Of a DNA stretch of 64,000 bases, positions 8,540 to 17,075 are shown in pieces; position 1 is the stretch's first letter, and every line of letters begins with the position of its first letter. The notes under the pieces are model-generated. The model saw only the letters and a list, made by a program, of their open reading frames with translations, did not search any database and was not told the DNA's origin. Both the position numbers and the translations under genes were made by a program. Origin of the DNA: CAZIAK01 sp964537035 (GTDB lineage Bacteria; Planctomycetota; B15-G4); assembly GCA_964537035.1 (NCBI GenBank), contig CAZIAK010000008.1, forward strand, positions 65,302-129,301. Reading direction: 5' to 3'.

Positions 8540-11164
8540 TCAGGGGATGACAGATCTCGCGCACCGGAAGCCAAGGGCTGGATCCAGCAAGTCCGCGCCC
8601 CCCGGTATCACAACCAGGCCCGAAAACGTCAGCTCGGAGGCAGCGTAGGTCCAGCCCGAGCCCTTGGCCAGCCACAGCGAGTGGCGCACTGCAACGCTGC
8701 CATCAGGCGACATCTCGGCACACGAGTTCTCGACCCATTCAGCGGCATTGCCCAACATGTGATAGAGCCCCTCGGCTGTGCGCCCCTCGGGCAGGCTACG
8801 CACTGCCTGGACCCCGTTGCGGTAGGTGCTGCGAAACAACACGAATGGCGACTCGTCCACCTTCCAGTCGCTCCAATCGTGCGGGCGGTCGAGCACATAG
8901 TCAGTCAGGGGTAGAACCTCAGGGTCGACTGGGAACAGGCTCCCCCCAAGGCCACGGCCAGCCCGTTCCCACTCCCAATTTGTGGGCAGCCGCTTCCCAG
9001 CCCACTCGGCATAGGCCTTGGCGTCCGGGACGGTGACGGTGACCACCGGCAGATCGTCCATCCAAGCCTCGTAGGGCGTCGGCCAGATCGGTGGCTCTCG
9101 GTGTCCAGTGGCGAGGACGAACTCGCGATACTGTGCGTTGGTCACTTCGGTTTCGTCGATCTGAAACGCCGGGAGCGTGACCTTTCGTTCGAAGTAGATC
9201 GGGGTTTGTTCCTCTGTGCCCGAGCCAACGATGAACTCGGCGGAGGGCATGGTGACCATGTTCTGGCCCACGACTGCGGTTGGCCGGACCACCACATCAC
9301 AGCGGGTCAGAGAGCGGGGCACCTCGAGACGCCGGGTGTACTCGCCATACCCGAACCCGTCTCTCACGACCAGCACTCGATACAAGCCCGGTTTCACCGA
9401 GACCTCGCTCACCGGAGTCTTGCCCAGGGAGACCGGCGCCCCCTGCCGCACGTGATGCACCGGGTCGAGGCGCTGCAGCAGCACTCGGTCGCCTGGCTGG
9501 TCAGAGGTCACGGTGAGGCGGGGCAGCCAGACGTCCTCAGAGGCCAACAACCGCAAGGCGTCGTTGTCCGGCGCCAGCAGAGCAGCGGTTAACAACCGTC
9601 GCACGCCGGCCGCGAAGGCGGGCATGCTCTCGTAGGGCGTGGGGCCAGCGGCGGCGCCAAAGGCTGCCTCGACTTCCGCCACGCCACTCTCATATTCATC
9701 GCGGCCGAAGGTGCGCAGGCGCTCGATCGCCGCGGTCAAACGCTCCGCCTGTCCCAGCGGCAGCTCTGTGAACTCGGCCTCCATGAGCTGGAAGAACTCC
9801 AGCTCGGCCACGAGCTCTTCGGGCGCTCTATCACCCAGTTCGTCGGCGATCACCGCGTCGGCTCGGTCCATGGTCTGGGCCACCTGCTCGCGGTGCGACC
9901 ACCATCCGGCGAAGGGCACGGCGGCCCCTACCAGCACCACGGTGAGCAGCACCAAGGCCGCAGCCCAGCGGTGGGCTTGCAGTCTGCGTTGGGTCAAGGT
10001 CAGCCAGGTCGGGCGACGGGCCTCGATGGAGCGGTGAGCCACGAAGCGGCGCAGGTCGAGGGCGAACGCGCCAGCGCTGCCGTAACGGTCGTCCGGGTTC
10101 TTCTCCAGGGCCTTGAGGCAGATCGTCTCCAGGTCGGAGGGCACCTCTGTGTTGAAGCCGATCACCGGTGCAGGGCTGGAGAAGTTGATCTCGTACAGCA
10201 CCTGATCGACCGAGTCGCCCTCGAAAGGACGGCGCAGGGTCAGGGCCTCGTAGAGCACGACCCCGAGGGAGAAGATGTCCGTGCGGTGGTCGACCCGCAC
10301 CCGCTTGGCCATGGCCTGCTCGGGGCTCATGTAGGCCGGGGTTCCTGCCAGATCGCCCTGGCGGCTGATGGACAGCTCGCGCACGTCTTTGGCCAGGCCG
10401 AAGTCGAGCACGTGGGGCTGCCCGTCCTCGTCGATCATGATGTTGCTGGGCTTGATGTCCCGGTGGATCACCTCTTGGCTGTGAGCGTGCTGCAGCGCCT
10501 CGGCCACCGAGGCGATCATGGCGGCAGCACCCGCCGCGTCGATGTCGGGCGACTCGGCCCCGCCAGCGGCCTCGGCCCCGGCACCTCGATGACGTCGGTC
10601 GCTTTCTTCGCGCAAGATGCGCGCCAGGCTGCGCCCCGGGATGTACTCCATGGCGATGGCCAGCAGGCCCTCGTGCTCATGGATCGACTGCACGGCCGCG
10701 ATGCCCGGATGCTCCAGGCGCCCTGCGGTCAGGGCCTCGCGGCGAAAGCGCTCCTCAGCCCGACCGCTCTCGTCGGGCCCCAGCTGCAACACCTTCAAGG
10801 CCACCTGGCGTCCGGTGCCGTCTTCTGTTGCCAGATAGACCTCCGCCATGCCACCTCGACCGAGCAGACGACCGAGAGTGTAGGGGCCGATGCGCTCGGG
10901 CGGGCCAGAGAGGGCCTCGCCCAGGTCGGCCCCGCTGTCCTCCATGGCCTTCTGGATGGACCGTCCGCTACGACAGAGCTGCTCGATCTCGCCGCGCAGC
11001 TCTTCGGGGTACTGGGCCAGGAAGCTGGGCAGATCGACGTCTTCGCCGCCGCTCACGCGGAAGTTGTAGGCCGTGACCGCCTCGTCGACCGGGCTCAGGC
11101 CCTCGTCGTCGTGAGACCCCGGGTCGCCCTCAGCAGGCGTGATGTCCCCATCGTCCGTACTCAT
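8540..11164 (-). CDS. Membrane Ser/Thr protein kinase with C-terminal FGE-sulfatase (SUMF1-like) domain
   Basis: An 874-residue protein. After an acidic N-terminus, residues ~92-370 are a PknB-type kinase: Gly loop LLGRGGMAEV, Lys in VALKVLQL, catalytic loop HRDIKPSNIM, DFGLAKD and GTPAYMSPEQA. One membrane helix sits near 398-420 (AAALVLLTVVLVGAAVPFAGW). The outer part ends, from about 638, in a formylglycine-generating-enzyme-like domain (MPSAEFIVGSG, IDETEVTNAQYREFV, RLPTNWEWERAGRG, MLGNAAEWVENS). In such fusions that domain usually senses or binds rather than oxidises sulfatases. It diverges from an ECF sigma gene at 11402, a common kinase-sigma pairing in Planctomycetota. Phosphorylation of that sigma or of the small neighbours is plausible but unproven. 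Confidence 0.92.
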   Translation of the reverse strand: MSTDDGDITPAEGDPGSHDDEGLSPVDEAVTAYNFRVSGGEDVDLPSFLAQYPEELRGEIEQLCRSGRSIQKAMEDSGADLGEALSGPPERIGPYTLGRLLGRGGMAEVYLATEDGTGRQVALKVLQLGPDESGRAEERFRREALTAGRLEHPGIAAVQSIHEHEGLLAIAMEYIPGRSLARILREESDRRHRGAGAEAAGGAESPDIDAAGAAAMIASVAEALQHAHSQEVIHRDIKPSNIMIDEDGQPHVLDFGLAKDVRELSISRQGDLAGTPAYMSPEQAMAKRVRVDHRTDIFSLGVVLYEALTLRRPFEGDSVDQVLYEINFSSPAPVIGFNTEVPSDLETICLKALEKNPDDRYGSAGAFALDLRRFVAHRSIEARRPTWLTLTQRRLQAHRWAAALVLLTVVLVGAAVPFAGWWSHREQVAQTMDRADAVIADELGDRAPEELVAELEFFQLMEAEFTELPLGQAERLTAAIERLRTFGRDEYESGVAEVEAAFGAAAGPTPYESMPAFAAGVRRLLTAALLAPDNDALRLLASEDVWLPRLTVTSDQPGDRVLLQRLDPVHHVRQGAPVSLGKTPVSEVSVKPGLYRVLVVRDGFGYGEYTRRLEVPRSLTRCDVVVRPTAVVGQNMVTMPSAEFIVGSGTEEQTPIYFERKVTLPAFQIDETEVTNAQYREFVLATGHREPPIWPTPYEAWMDDLPVVTVTVPDAKAYAEWAGKRLPTNWEWERAGRGLGGSLFPVDPEVLPLTDYVLDRPHDWSDWKVDESPFVLFRSTYRNGVQAVRSLPEGRTAEGLYHMLGNAAEWVENSCAEMSPDGSVAVRHSLWLAKGSGWTYAASELTFSGLVVIPGGADLLDPALGFRCARSVIP

Positions 11165-11401
11165 GGATGCTGCCTGTTCACTTGCGAATCCGTCGCCTCA
11201 CCCACTGCTGCCCACGCGGTGAAGCCGGGGAGAGAGTATAGCCGAGCCACGTGAGATGGGCCAGTTGCTGTCCTCCAAGCGGAGATGCTGCCCCAGGCGA
11301 ACGAACTGTCTGCAGAGGAATGGCCCAGCAGGCCCCCGACGATGGGGTACGATCGCGGCCCTCTGCGGAACTGAACAGCCTGCGATGGCTCTGGAGGAGA
11401 C
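11165..11401. promoter_or_regulatory. Divergent promoter region between kinase and ECF sigma genes
   Basis: 237 bp without a gene between the two divergent starts. The sigma gene has a clear ribosome-binding site (GGAGGA, ending about 5 nt before ATG 11402). I could not identify convincing -35/-10 elements. The divergent arrangement suggests shared control. Confidence 0.4.
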
Positions 11402-12073
11402 ATGGATCAGCGGGAGGTACGGCCCACACAGCCCAGGGGCGATGACACCCCTGACGATGGGGCCGCTTCAGACGAGGCCGCCACCCGCTCCATGGATCTG
11501 GTCCGCCTGGCCCAAGAGGGTGACCAGGCGGCGCTCAATGAGCTGTTTGGGCGCTATTACCCCCGGGTGAAGCGCATCGCCAGCATGCGTCTGGGGCGCC
11601 AGTTGCGCCGCCACCTCGACTCAGAGGACATCGCCCAGCGCACGTTCATCGGCGCCGTCGGGGCCTTCGACAAGTTCGAGATGCGTAACGAGCGCAGCCT
11701 GATCCACTGGCTCGGGAAGATCACCGAACATCAGATCAGGGATGCCGCTGACTTTCACCACGCTCAGAAGCGGGACAGCCGGCGAGAGGTGGCCCTGGCT
11801 GCCGTCCGTGATGCGCAAGAGAGCGGCGAGATCGTCTACGAACCCGTCGAGACGGGGCCGCAACCCCTTGAGGGCCTGGTGCGAGACGAGAACGCCGACG
11901 CAGTGCTCGAAGCCCTGGGCGACCTGCGCCCTCGGTATCGCGAGGTCATCATCGTGCGCCAGTTCGAGGGCTCAGACTGGGCCACCGTGGCGGACATCGT
12001 GGGCGTGGCCAGCCCGGATGCGGCGCGGATGCTCTACGCCCGCGCCGTCACCGAACTCTCCAAGGCGCTTTAG
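11402..12073 (+). CDS. ECF-type RNA polymerase sigma factor
   Basis: A 223-residue sigma-70-family protein. Region 2 begins near residue 38 (LVRLAQEGDQAALNELFGRYYPRVKRIASMRLG) with LDSEDIAQRTFIGAVGAFDKFE as the core-binding/-10 helix. Region 4 is near 155-220 (LGDLRPRYREVIIVRQFEGSDWATVADIVGVASPDAARMLYARAVTEL). The 36-residue N-terminus is polar and poorly conserved in kind. The ATG at 11402 has a strong GGAGGA site. The linker carries a long loop typical of the planctomycete ECF group. It diverges from the kinase-FGE gene, which probably acts in the same pathway. No anti-sigma gene is adjacent. Confidence 0.92.
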   Translation: MDQREVRPTQPRGDDTPDDGAASDEAATRSMDLVRLAQEGDQAALNELFGRYYPRVKRIASMRLGRQLRRHLDSEDIAQRTFIGAVGAFDKFEMRNERSLIHWLGKITEHQIRDAADFHHAQKRDSRREVALAAVRDAQESGEIVYEPVETGPQPLEGLVRDENADAVLEALGDLRPRYREVIIVRQFEGSDWATVADIVGVASPDAARMLYARAVTELSKAL

Positions 12074-12086
12074 CGGGACTGGCTCT

Positions 12087-12204
12087 GTTGCCAGAGCTGC
12101 GCCGTGGCGGCGTTGTCGCCGCCATGCCCGATGCTCAACGTGGCTAGCGCCACGCCTCCGCTCGGGCAGACCACGACGCCTTGCCACGACACAGCTCTGG
12201 CAAC
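12087..12204. other. Nested inverted repeats between convergent genes (possible bidirectional terminator or structured RNA)
   Basis: GTTGCCAGAGCTG at 12087-12099 is perfectly complementary to 12192-12204. Inside it lie two more hairpins: TGGCGGCG-TTGT-CGCCGCCA at 12105-12124 and CGTGGC-TAGC-GCCACG just after. The sigma gene ends at 12073 and the subtilase gene ends at 12283 on the other strand, so the simplest reading is a bidirectional terminator. The multi-stem fold could also be a small RNA or decayed palindromic element. The rest of the 209-bp gap holds no gene. Confidence 0.5.
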
Positions 12205-12282
12205 GATTGTTGTTCCAACTGCGAACTGCGCACCGCAACTGCGCACCTCAACGGCGAACTGCTTGCTGCCTGCTGACTGCTG

Positions 12283-14091
12283 TCAGGGGAAGACCCAGCG
12301 GGCGTAGTTGCTGAGGGAGCCTGTGCCTGGCTTGGTGTTGAAGACCTGTACGGTCTGGAAGAACGTGGGCAGGCCGGAGAGGTTGGGGTTGTTGGGAATG
12401 GCGTAGTTGTCGGTGGTGGTGCCTGTGGGGCCGATGAGGCCGTTGACGGGGAGGACGGTGGCCAGGATCGGGTCGAGGTAGAGATAGCCGTAGGGCGGCA
12501 GGTGAATCGGCGATGGTGCCAGGCCGAGGGACCACACCAGGGCGTAGGCGTCGCCGGCCTCGCCGTGCTCTGTCACGGACAGGGTGCCCCCGGGGACCAG
12601 GTTGCCGCCGATCTCCACCTCGGGAATGCCCAACGCTCGCACGGCCGCCCTGAGGTCGGGACGGTTGCCGATCTGCTTGGAGCCCTGGTACGGCGTGCCG
12701 GTGGTGTCGAGCAGGCTGCGCAGCGCCAGGGGTGAGATGTCCGTCCCGAAGGCCTCGCGATAGATGGCGATCAGATCGACCGCCGCGCCGGTGACGATGG
12801 GCGTGGCGCTGCTGGTGCCGTTGAAGGTGTCGGTGTACTCCTGGGTCACCGGGCCGCCGTCGTAGAGATCGCCGTAGCCCGTGCTGGCCACGTTGAAGCC
12901 CCAGCCGCTACTGCTGAGCCGGGTGCCGTAGTTGCTGAAGCTCGCCGCCGCCAACAGGATGCCGTTGCTGGCCCCCACCATGACCGCGCCGGAGTCGACC
13001 AGGTTGAGGTCGAAGGCACCGCCGTAGGCAGCCTGGTCGAGGTTGTTGTTGCCGTTGCCCGCCGCCGCGTAGACATGGATGCCGTTGGCCGTCGCGGTCT
13101 GCACCGCGGTGAACATGGGCGGGTCGTACTCGCAGGGATAGGGGCCGGGCACGCCGCCCGAGCACTGGATCTCGATCACGACCACGTCGCCCGGGTCTAC
13201 CGCTGCCACGCCGTTGACCACCGAGCCAGGAATGTTTTGCGGGCCGCCGCTGGGAGAGTGGGTCGACATCAAGCCGGCGGCTTCCCAGCTGAGCCCCCGC
13301 ACGCCGAAGCTGTTGGCGCCACCGAGCATCTCGCCCATGACGGCGGTGCCGTGATCCCATGGGTAGGGCGGGTTCTGGAAGCCCACGAACTCGCCCTGGA
13401 TGTTGGCCGCCAGGTCCTCGTGGTCGTCGGTCCACCCGGTCTCGCAGTCAGCGATGGTCACGCCGATGCCTCGGCCGCCGCTGAAGCTGTTGCCGTACTC
13501 GGCGTCCACGCCTTCGGGTGCGCTCACGCGGTAGGTCTGCGCGCTGACCAGTTGCGGCGTGCCTCCTTCTGGGCCGCCCAGCTGGCCGGGAGCCAGGACG
13601 GGGTCGCTGCCGCTGGGCGCAGGCCAGGCCAGGGTAACGATGTCGTGAGCGTTCAACGCATCGCACAACAGACCCACGTCTTGTCCGGCGGGCACGTCGA
13701 TGAAGAAGAACAGTTTCAGCTCGTGAAGCGCCACGCCGCTACGCTCCTCCCCGGTCGCTCGCCAGCCATCGAGCCAGGCGTCAGGCTGCATGAACATGCG
13801 CCGAGCCTGAGCCCCGCGGGAGGCCAGGGTGACGTTCACGTCGTCGAGCAACGTCTCGCCTCGCTCGAACAGCCCGTCAGTGAGCTGCACCCCGGACTCG
13901 TGAGCGAACTTGATCTCGATCAGCTGGGGGATGTGCCCCTCGTCGACCAAGGTGAACGCAGGCTTGGGCCGCAGGGGTGCGGGACGGCTCGTGTCTCCCC
14001 CGTACTCGACGGATGTCAGCTGGGCGGAGAGCGGGGCGGCAGCAAACAGCGCCGCACCGAAAACGAGAGTAGACAGGCGACCGTAGGACAT
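12283..14091 (-). CDS. Secreted subtilisin-like serine protease (S8)
   Basis: A 602-residue exported protease. MSYGRLSTLVFGAALFAAAPLSAQ is a signal peptide; ATG 14091 is preferred to an in-frame GTG at 14100. An N-terminal ~180-residue propeptide-like region precedes the S8 domain. The catalytic triad is visible as Asp in GVTIADCETGW, His in WDHGTAVMGEM and Ser in FNGTSSATPIVTGAA; oxyanion Asn in YAAAGNGNNN. The C-terminal ~130 residues form a small beta-rich domain (VEIGGNLVPGGTLSVTEHG...) of the kind that ends several secreted proteins in this window. Likely extracellular protein degradation. The gene stands alone. Confidence 0.9.
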   Translation of the reverse strand: MSYGRLSTLVFGAALFAAAPLSAQLTSVEYGGDTSRPAPLRPKPAFTLVDEGHIPQLIEIKFAHESGVQLTDGLFERGETLLDDVNVTLASRGAQARRMFMQPDAWLDGWRATGEERSGVALHELKLFFFIDVPAGQDVGLLCDALNAHDIVTLAWPAPSGSDPVLAPGQLGGPEGGTPQLVSAQTYRVSAPEGVDAEYGNSFSGGRGIGVTIADCETGWTDDHEDLAANIQGEFVGFQNPPYPWDHGTAVMGEMLGGANSFGVRGLSWEAAGLMSTHSPSGGPQNIPGSVVNGVAAVDPGDVVVIEIQCSGGVPGPYPCEYDPPMFTAVQTATANGIHVYAAAGNGNNNLDQAAYGGAFDLNLVDSGAVMVGASNGILLAAASFSNYGTRLSSSGWGFNVASTGYGDLYDGGPVTQEYTDTFNGTSSATPIVTGAAVDLIAIYREAFGTDISPLALRSLLDTTGTPYQGSKQIGNRPDLRAAVRALGIPEVEIGGNLVPGGTLSVTEHGEAGDAYALVWSLGLAPSPIHLPPYGYLYLDPILATVLPVNGLIGPTGTTTDNYAIPNNPNLSGLPTFFQTVQVFNTKPGTGSLSNYARWVFP

Positions 14092-14231
14092 TGAGACCAC
14101 GCTCCGGATCGAGATCGAAGACAGGCGCGGTCACCGACCGATGGTGCCGCGCCCTCGTCGCTCAATCTAACGCCATCCTGGCCAGCGTGGTGTTCCCATT
14201 ACCCAGGCCCCGAGCAGCAGGCCCGTCAGAT

Positions 14232-14250
14232 CGCCCTCCCGGCGAGGGCG
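14232..14250 (-). terminator. Hairpin downstream of fba
   Basis: CGCCCTC at 14232-14238 pairs with GAGGGCG at 14244-14250 across a 5-nt loop, 34 bp past the fba stop. There is no T tract, so terminator function is uncertain. Confidence 0.4.
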
Positions 14251-14283
14251 TCCCTGTCTCTCGCAGAGGCCACGACCTGTAGC

Positions 14284-15318
14284 TCAGACCCCAGCGGGTG
14301 CCGCATAGAAGTCCTTCATGTCAGCCAGGGTCTTGGCGGCCACGCCGCTCGCGTGCCCAGCCTGACCGAAGGAGATCATGCGCGCCTTGCAGACCTCGGC
14401 CATGGCGGCCCGAGCGGGCTTCAGGTAGTAGCGGGGATCAAACTCGGCGGGCCCCTCCATGAAGGCCTTGCGGATCGCGCCGGTGATGGCCAGGCGGTTG
14501 TCCGTGTCCACGTTGATCTTGCGCACGCCGTGCTGGATGCCCTCCTGGATGTCCTCGACGGGCACGCCGTAGGTCTCGGGCATCTCGCCGCCGTAGGCGT
14601 TGATGATGTCGACCAGCTCTTTCGGCACCGAGCTGCTGCCGTGCATGACCATGTGGCAGTTGGGCATGCGCTCGTGGATCTCGCGGATCACGTCCATGCG
14701 CAGCACCTTGCCCGTGGGCTTCTTCTTGAACTTGTAGGCGCCGTGGCTGGTGCCGATGGCGACGGCCAAGGCATCGCAGCCCGTCTGCTCGACGAAGTCG
14801 CCCGCCTCTTGAGGATCGGTGAGGTGGTCTTGGGCCTCTTCTTCGCTCAGGCCCGCGCCCTGGCCGTCTTCGATGCCGCCCAGACAGCCGAGTTCAGCTT
14901 CGACCGTGACGCCTCTGGCGTGGGCGTAGTCGACGACCTCCTTGGTCACCCGCACGTTGTAGTCCCAGCTCGCCGGGCTCTTGCCGTCCTCTTCGAGGGA
15001 GCCGTCCATCATCACCGAGGTGAAGCCCATCTCGATGGCGCTGATGCAGGTGGCGGGCGAGTTGCCGTGGTCTTGATGCATGGCCACGGGCAGGGTCGGG
15101 TTCAGCTCGGCCGCAGCGAGCATCAGGTGGCGCAGATAGTTGTCGTCACTGTAGGACCGGGCGCCCCGAGAGGCCTGCACGATGACCGGCGACTCGGTTT
15201 CTGCAGCCGCGGTCATGATGGCCTGGATCTGCTCCATGTTGTTGACGTTGAACGCGGCCACGCCGTAGTTGTTCTCGGCGGCATGGTCGAGCAGCACACG
15301 CATGGGGATCAGGGCCAT
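14284..15318 (-). CDS. fba: Class II fructose-bisphosphate aldolase
   Basis: Zinc-dependent aldolase of 344 residues that interconverts fructose 1,6-bisphosphate with DHAP and glyceraldehyde 3-phosphate (glycolysis/gluconeogenesis). Start chosen at ATG 15318 (MALIPMRVLLDHAAENNYGVAAFNVNNMEQ), preceded by GGAG; a longer in-frame extension to 15411 has no support. Metal and substrate motifs: VAMHQDHGN (catalytic Asp, zinc His), TVEAELGCLGG, IGTSHGAYKF and MVMHGSSSVP, then NVDTDNRLA. Length and the PAEFDPRYYLKPAR segment match the Calvin-type subgroup of class II enzymes; no Calvin genes are nearby. It is monocistronic as far as can be seen. Confidence 0.95.
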   Translation of the reverse strand: MALIPMRVLLDHAAENNYGVAAFNVNNMEQIQAIMTAAAETESPVIVQASRGARSYSDDNYLRHLMLAAAELNPTLPVAMHQDHGNSPATCISAIEMGFTSVMMDGSLEEDGKSPASWDYNVRVTKEVVDYAHARGVTVEAELGCLGGIEDGQGAGLSEEEAQDHLTDPQEAGDFVEQTGCDALAVAIGTSHGAYKFKKKPTGKVLRMDVIREIHERMPNCHMVMHGSSSVPKELVDIINAYGGEMPETYGVPVEDIQEGIQHGVRKINVDTDNRLAITGAIRKAFMEGPAEFDPRYYLKPARAAMAEVCKARMISFGQAGHASGVAAKTLADMKDFYAAPAGV

Positions 15319-15541
15319 CGGTCGAACTCCGTGGAAGGCGCCAGGGGGCCATCGCGCGGCCGTCTGGCTCGGGTGTGTGTCAGGTCGGGGGAACCTCGCC
15401 GGAGAGCTCACCGGCGGGCAACAAGCGCCCCCATGCTACTGCTCCTGCACAGGGATGGCGAGGACAGACCGCAGCCCTCTGACCACGATATCTTTCAGGC
15501 GGACCGCCGCCCTCTGGCAGCAGTGTCTGGGTTCGGCCCGC

Positions 15542-16573
15542 TCATGGCGTGACACCCAGGAGCGCGCTCGACAAGGCCACCCCGAGGCTCGCTGCCCCAT
15601 CCTGAATCGCCCATTGCACCCAGAGTTCAGTCCCCGGGGGGACACCCACGGGCATCACGAAGGGCACAGAGATCTCCCCGGACGGGCTAGTGCTCAGAAA
15701 CGCTGGCGCCAGAAAAGGGAAGGGCTTGAGCGTGCCGCCCTTGAACGGCACGGGCGCGGACGAGAGGGCCACGAACAGTCCAGCCAGGGCGATCGGGTTG
15801 GCGTTGCTCAGGTCGACCCCGTTGGCGCCGAGCGGGACTAGTCCGACCTATTCACGGACTCCTGCTGCGAACGCGTTTGCGCCTTCGTGGACTGCGTTGG
15901 AGTCCACGATGCCATCCTCAACGGGGTGGCACCCCGCCTCCGGTGCCATCGCGCCCTCCGCCTTGCCACGAAGGCGCAACCACGCTCTCGCGACGAACTC
16001 CGCGAATAGGTCGGACTAGCGTCCCCGAGGCACCACCGCCCAGCGCGTAGATCAAGCCGTTGACGTGATCCAGGGCGAGGCGGCTGATGGTGCACCAGCG
16101 GTCACGAGATCGAGCGCCGGGCAGGAGTCACCGCGCTTGATGGTGTTCGTGAGATCGGCGACGAACAGCTCGCCGGCCATCGACAGCTGCAGGTCGTTCA
16201 CGTTCGAGAGGTTGGCTGCGCACAGAGGCGCCGTGGTCCGGTTGGGCTGAATTTCAGGAATCTGCCCCGCCGCCCCCACCAACACTGCGCCGGGCTGTGA
16301 GCCCACCGCTCCCGCTGCGTCAATGAACACCGCATCGGCGTCTACGATGATGAGACCGTAGTTCTCGACCACCCCAGAGGGCTGCAACCGGCGCACGGCA
16401 CCGCTCGGCGCGCTGCTGCCCACGGAGAGATCGCCGTTGGGTGCGAAGGCGATGGCCGCTGGAGCACTCACCGTCCCCTGAAGCGTGACTGAGAAGCCGG
16501 GGACCAGCGGGTCAGCCGCCCAAGCGACACCGTTCACCACGATTACAGCGACAAGAGTCTTCAGCACCCTCAC
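15542..16573 (-). pseudogene. NHL/beta-propeller-like secreted protein gene, broken by a frameshift and an inserted palindromic element
   Basis: A GTG at 16573, 4 bp past the EVE gene stop, opens a signal peptide (VLKTLVAVIVVNGVAWA) and propeller-like blades (AIAFAPNGDLSVGS, DLQLSMAGELFVADL). The frame stops at TGA 16052-16054. The expected continuation (ISRLALDHVNGLIYALGGGASGT) is in another frame, so a one-base-class frameshift lies between about 16055 and 16130. That second frame runs into the 182-bp element at 15838-16019. If the element and one CTAG are removed it continues directly as LVPLGANGVDLSNANP and ends ALLGVTP at 15542. Two independent lesions mark it as decayed. Original function was probably an extracytoplasmic binding protein. 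Confidence 0.82.
15838..16019. mobile_element. 182-bp palindromic MITE-like element with CTAG at both ends
   Basis: Both ends carry the same perfect 16-bp terminal inverted repeat, CTAGTCCGACCTATTC (15838-15853 and 16004-16019), and the next bases continue as nCGGA. Inner stems pair TTGCGCCTTCGTGG (15877-15890) with 15966-15979, and TGGCACC (15927-15933) with GGTGCCA (15942-15948), so the whole unit can fold on itself. It carries no gene. Removing it with one CTAG rejoins the interrupted gene, so CTAG is probably the duplicated target, as reported for IS5-type insertion. No transposase is visible in the window; a parent element elsewhere would move it in trans. Confidence 0.8.
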
Positions 16574-16577
16574 GCCT

Positions 16578-17075
16578 TCAACCCGCCGCTGCCTTGGCCT
16601 CGCGTCTGGCCAGCTTGACCACAGCCTTGAACTCGGCGGCTGTGACCGGCTGCACGCTGAGCCGGCTGCCCTTGCGCAGCAGCATCATGTCGGCCAGGGC
16701 GGGCTCTGCAGCCAGGGTCGGCCGATCGACCGGCACGGCGAAGGTCTCGACGTGGCCGATATCGACCAGCACCCAGGTCGGGTTGGCCGGGTCGGACTTG
16801 GGGTCGAAGTGGCTGTCGTTCTTGTCGAAGGCGGTGGGGTCGGGATAGCTCTCCCCCACCACTTCGGCCAGGCCCGCCACGCACATGGGCTTGGCGTTGC
16901 TGTGATAGAAGAGCACCTGGTCGCCGTCCGCCATGTCGTCGCGCATGAGGTTGCGGGCCTGGTAGTTGCGCACGCCGTCCCACATGGTCTTGCCGTCCCG
17001 CTCCAGATCATGGATCGAGTAGACGTTGGGCTCCGACTTCACCAGCCAGTAGTTGCGACGTTTCGGGTTGCTCAC
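16578..17075 (-). CDS. EVE domain-containing protein
   Basis: A 165-residue protein that is essentially one EVE domain (PUA-like fold, proposed to bind modified nucleic-acid bases). Typical features are the opening YWLVKSEPNVYSIHDLERDGKTMWDGVRNYQARNLMRDDMADGDQVLFYHSNAKP and VAGLAEVVGESYPDPTAFD. Length is usual for stand-alone EVE proteins of the Thyn1-like group. Its start overlaps the orn stop by 4 bp, so it is coupled to an RNA-degrading nuclease; a shared role in nucleotide or RNA turnover is possible but inferred. Confidence 0.92.
   Translation of the reverse strand: MSNPKRRNYWLVKSEPNVYSIHDLERDGKTMWDGVRNYQARNLMRDDMADGDQVLFYHSNAKPMCVAGLAEVVGESYPDPTAFDKNDSHFDPKSDPANPTWVLVDIGHVETFAVPVDRPTLAAEPALADMMLLRKGSRLSVQPVTAAEFKAVVKLARREAKAAAG

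Noticed and set aside
15690..16095. Open frames inside the palindromic element
   Set aside because: Both strands are open because the element is self-complementary. No start site or conserved protein.
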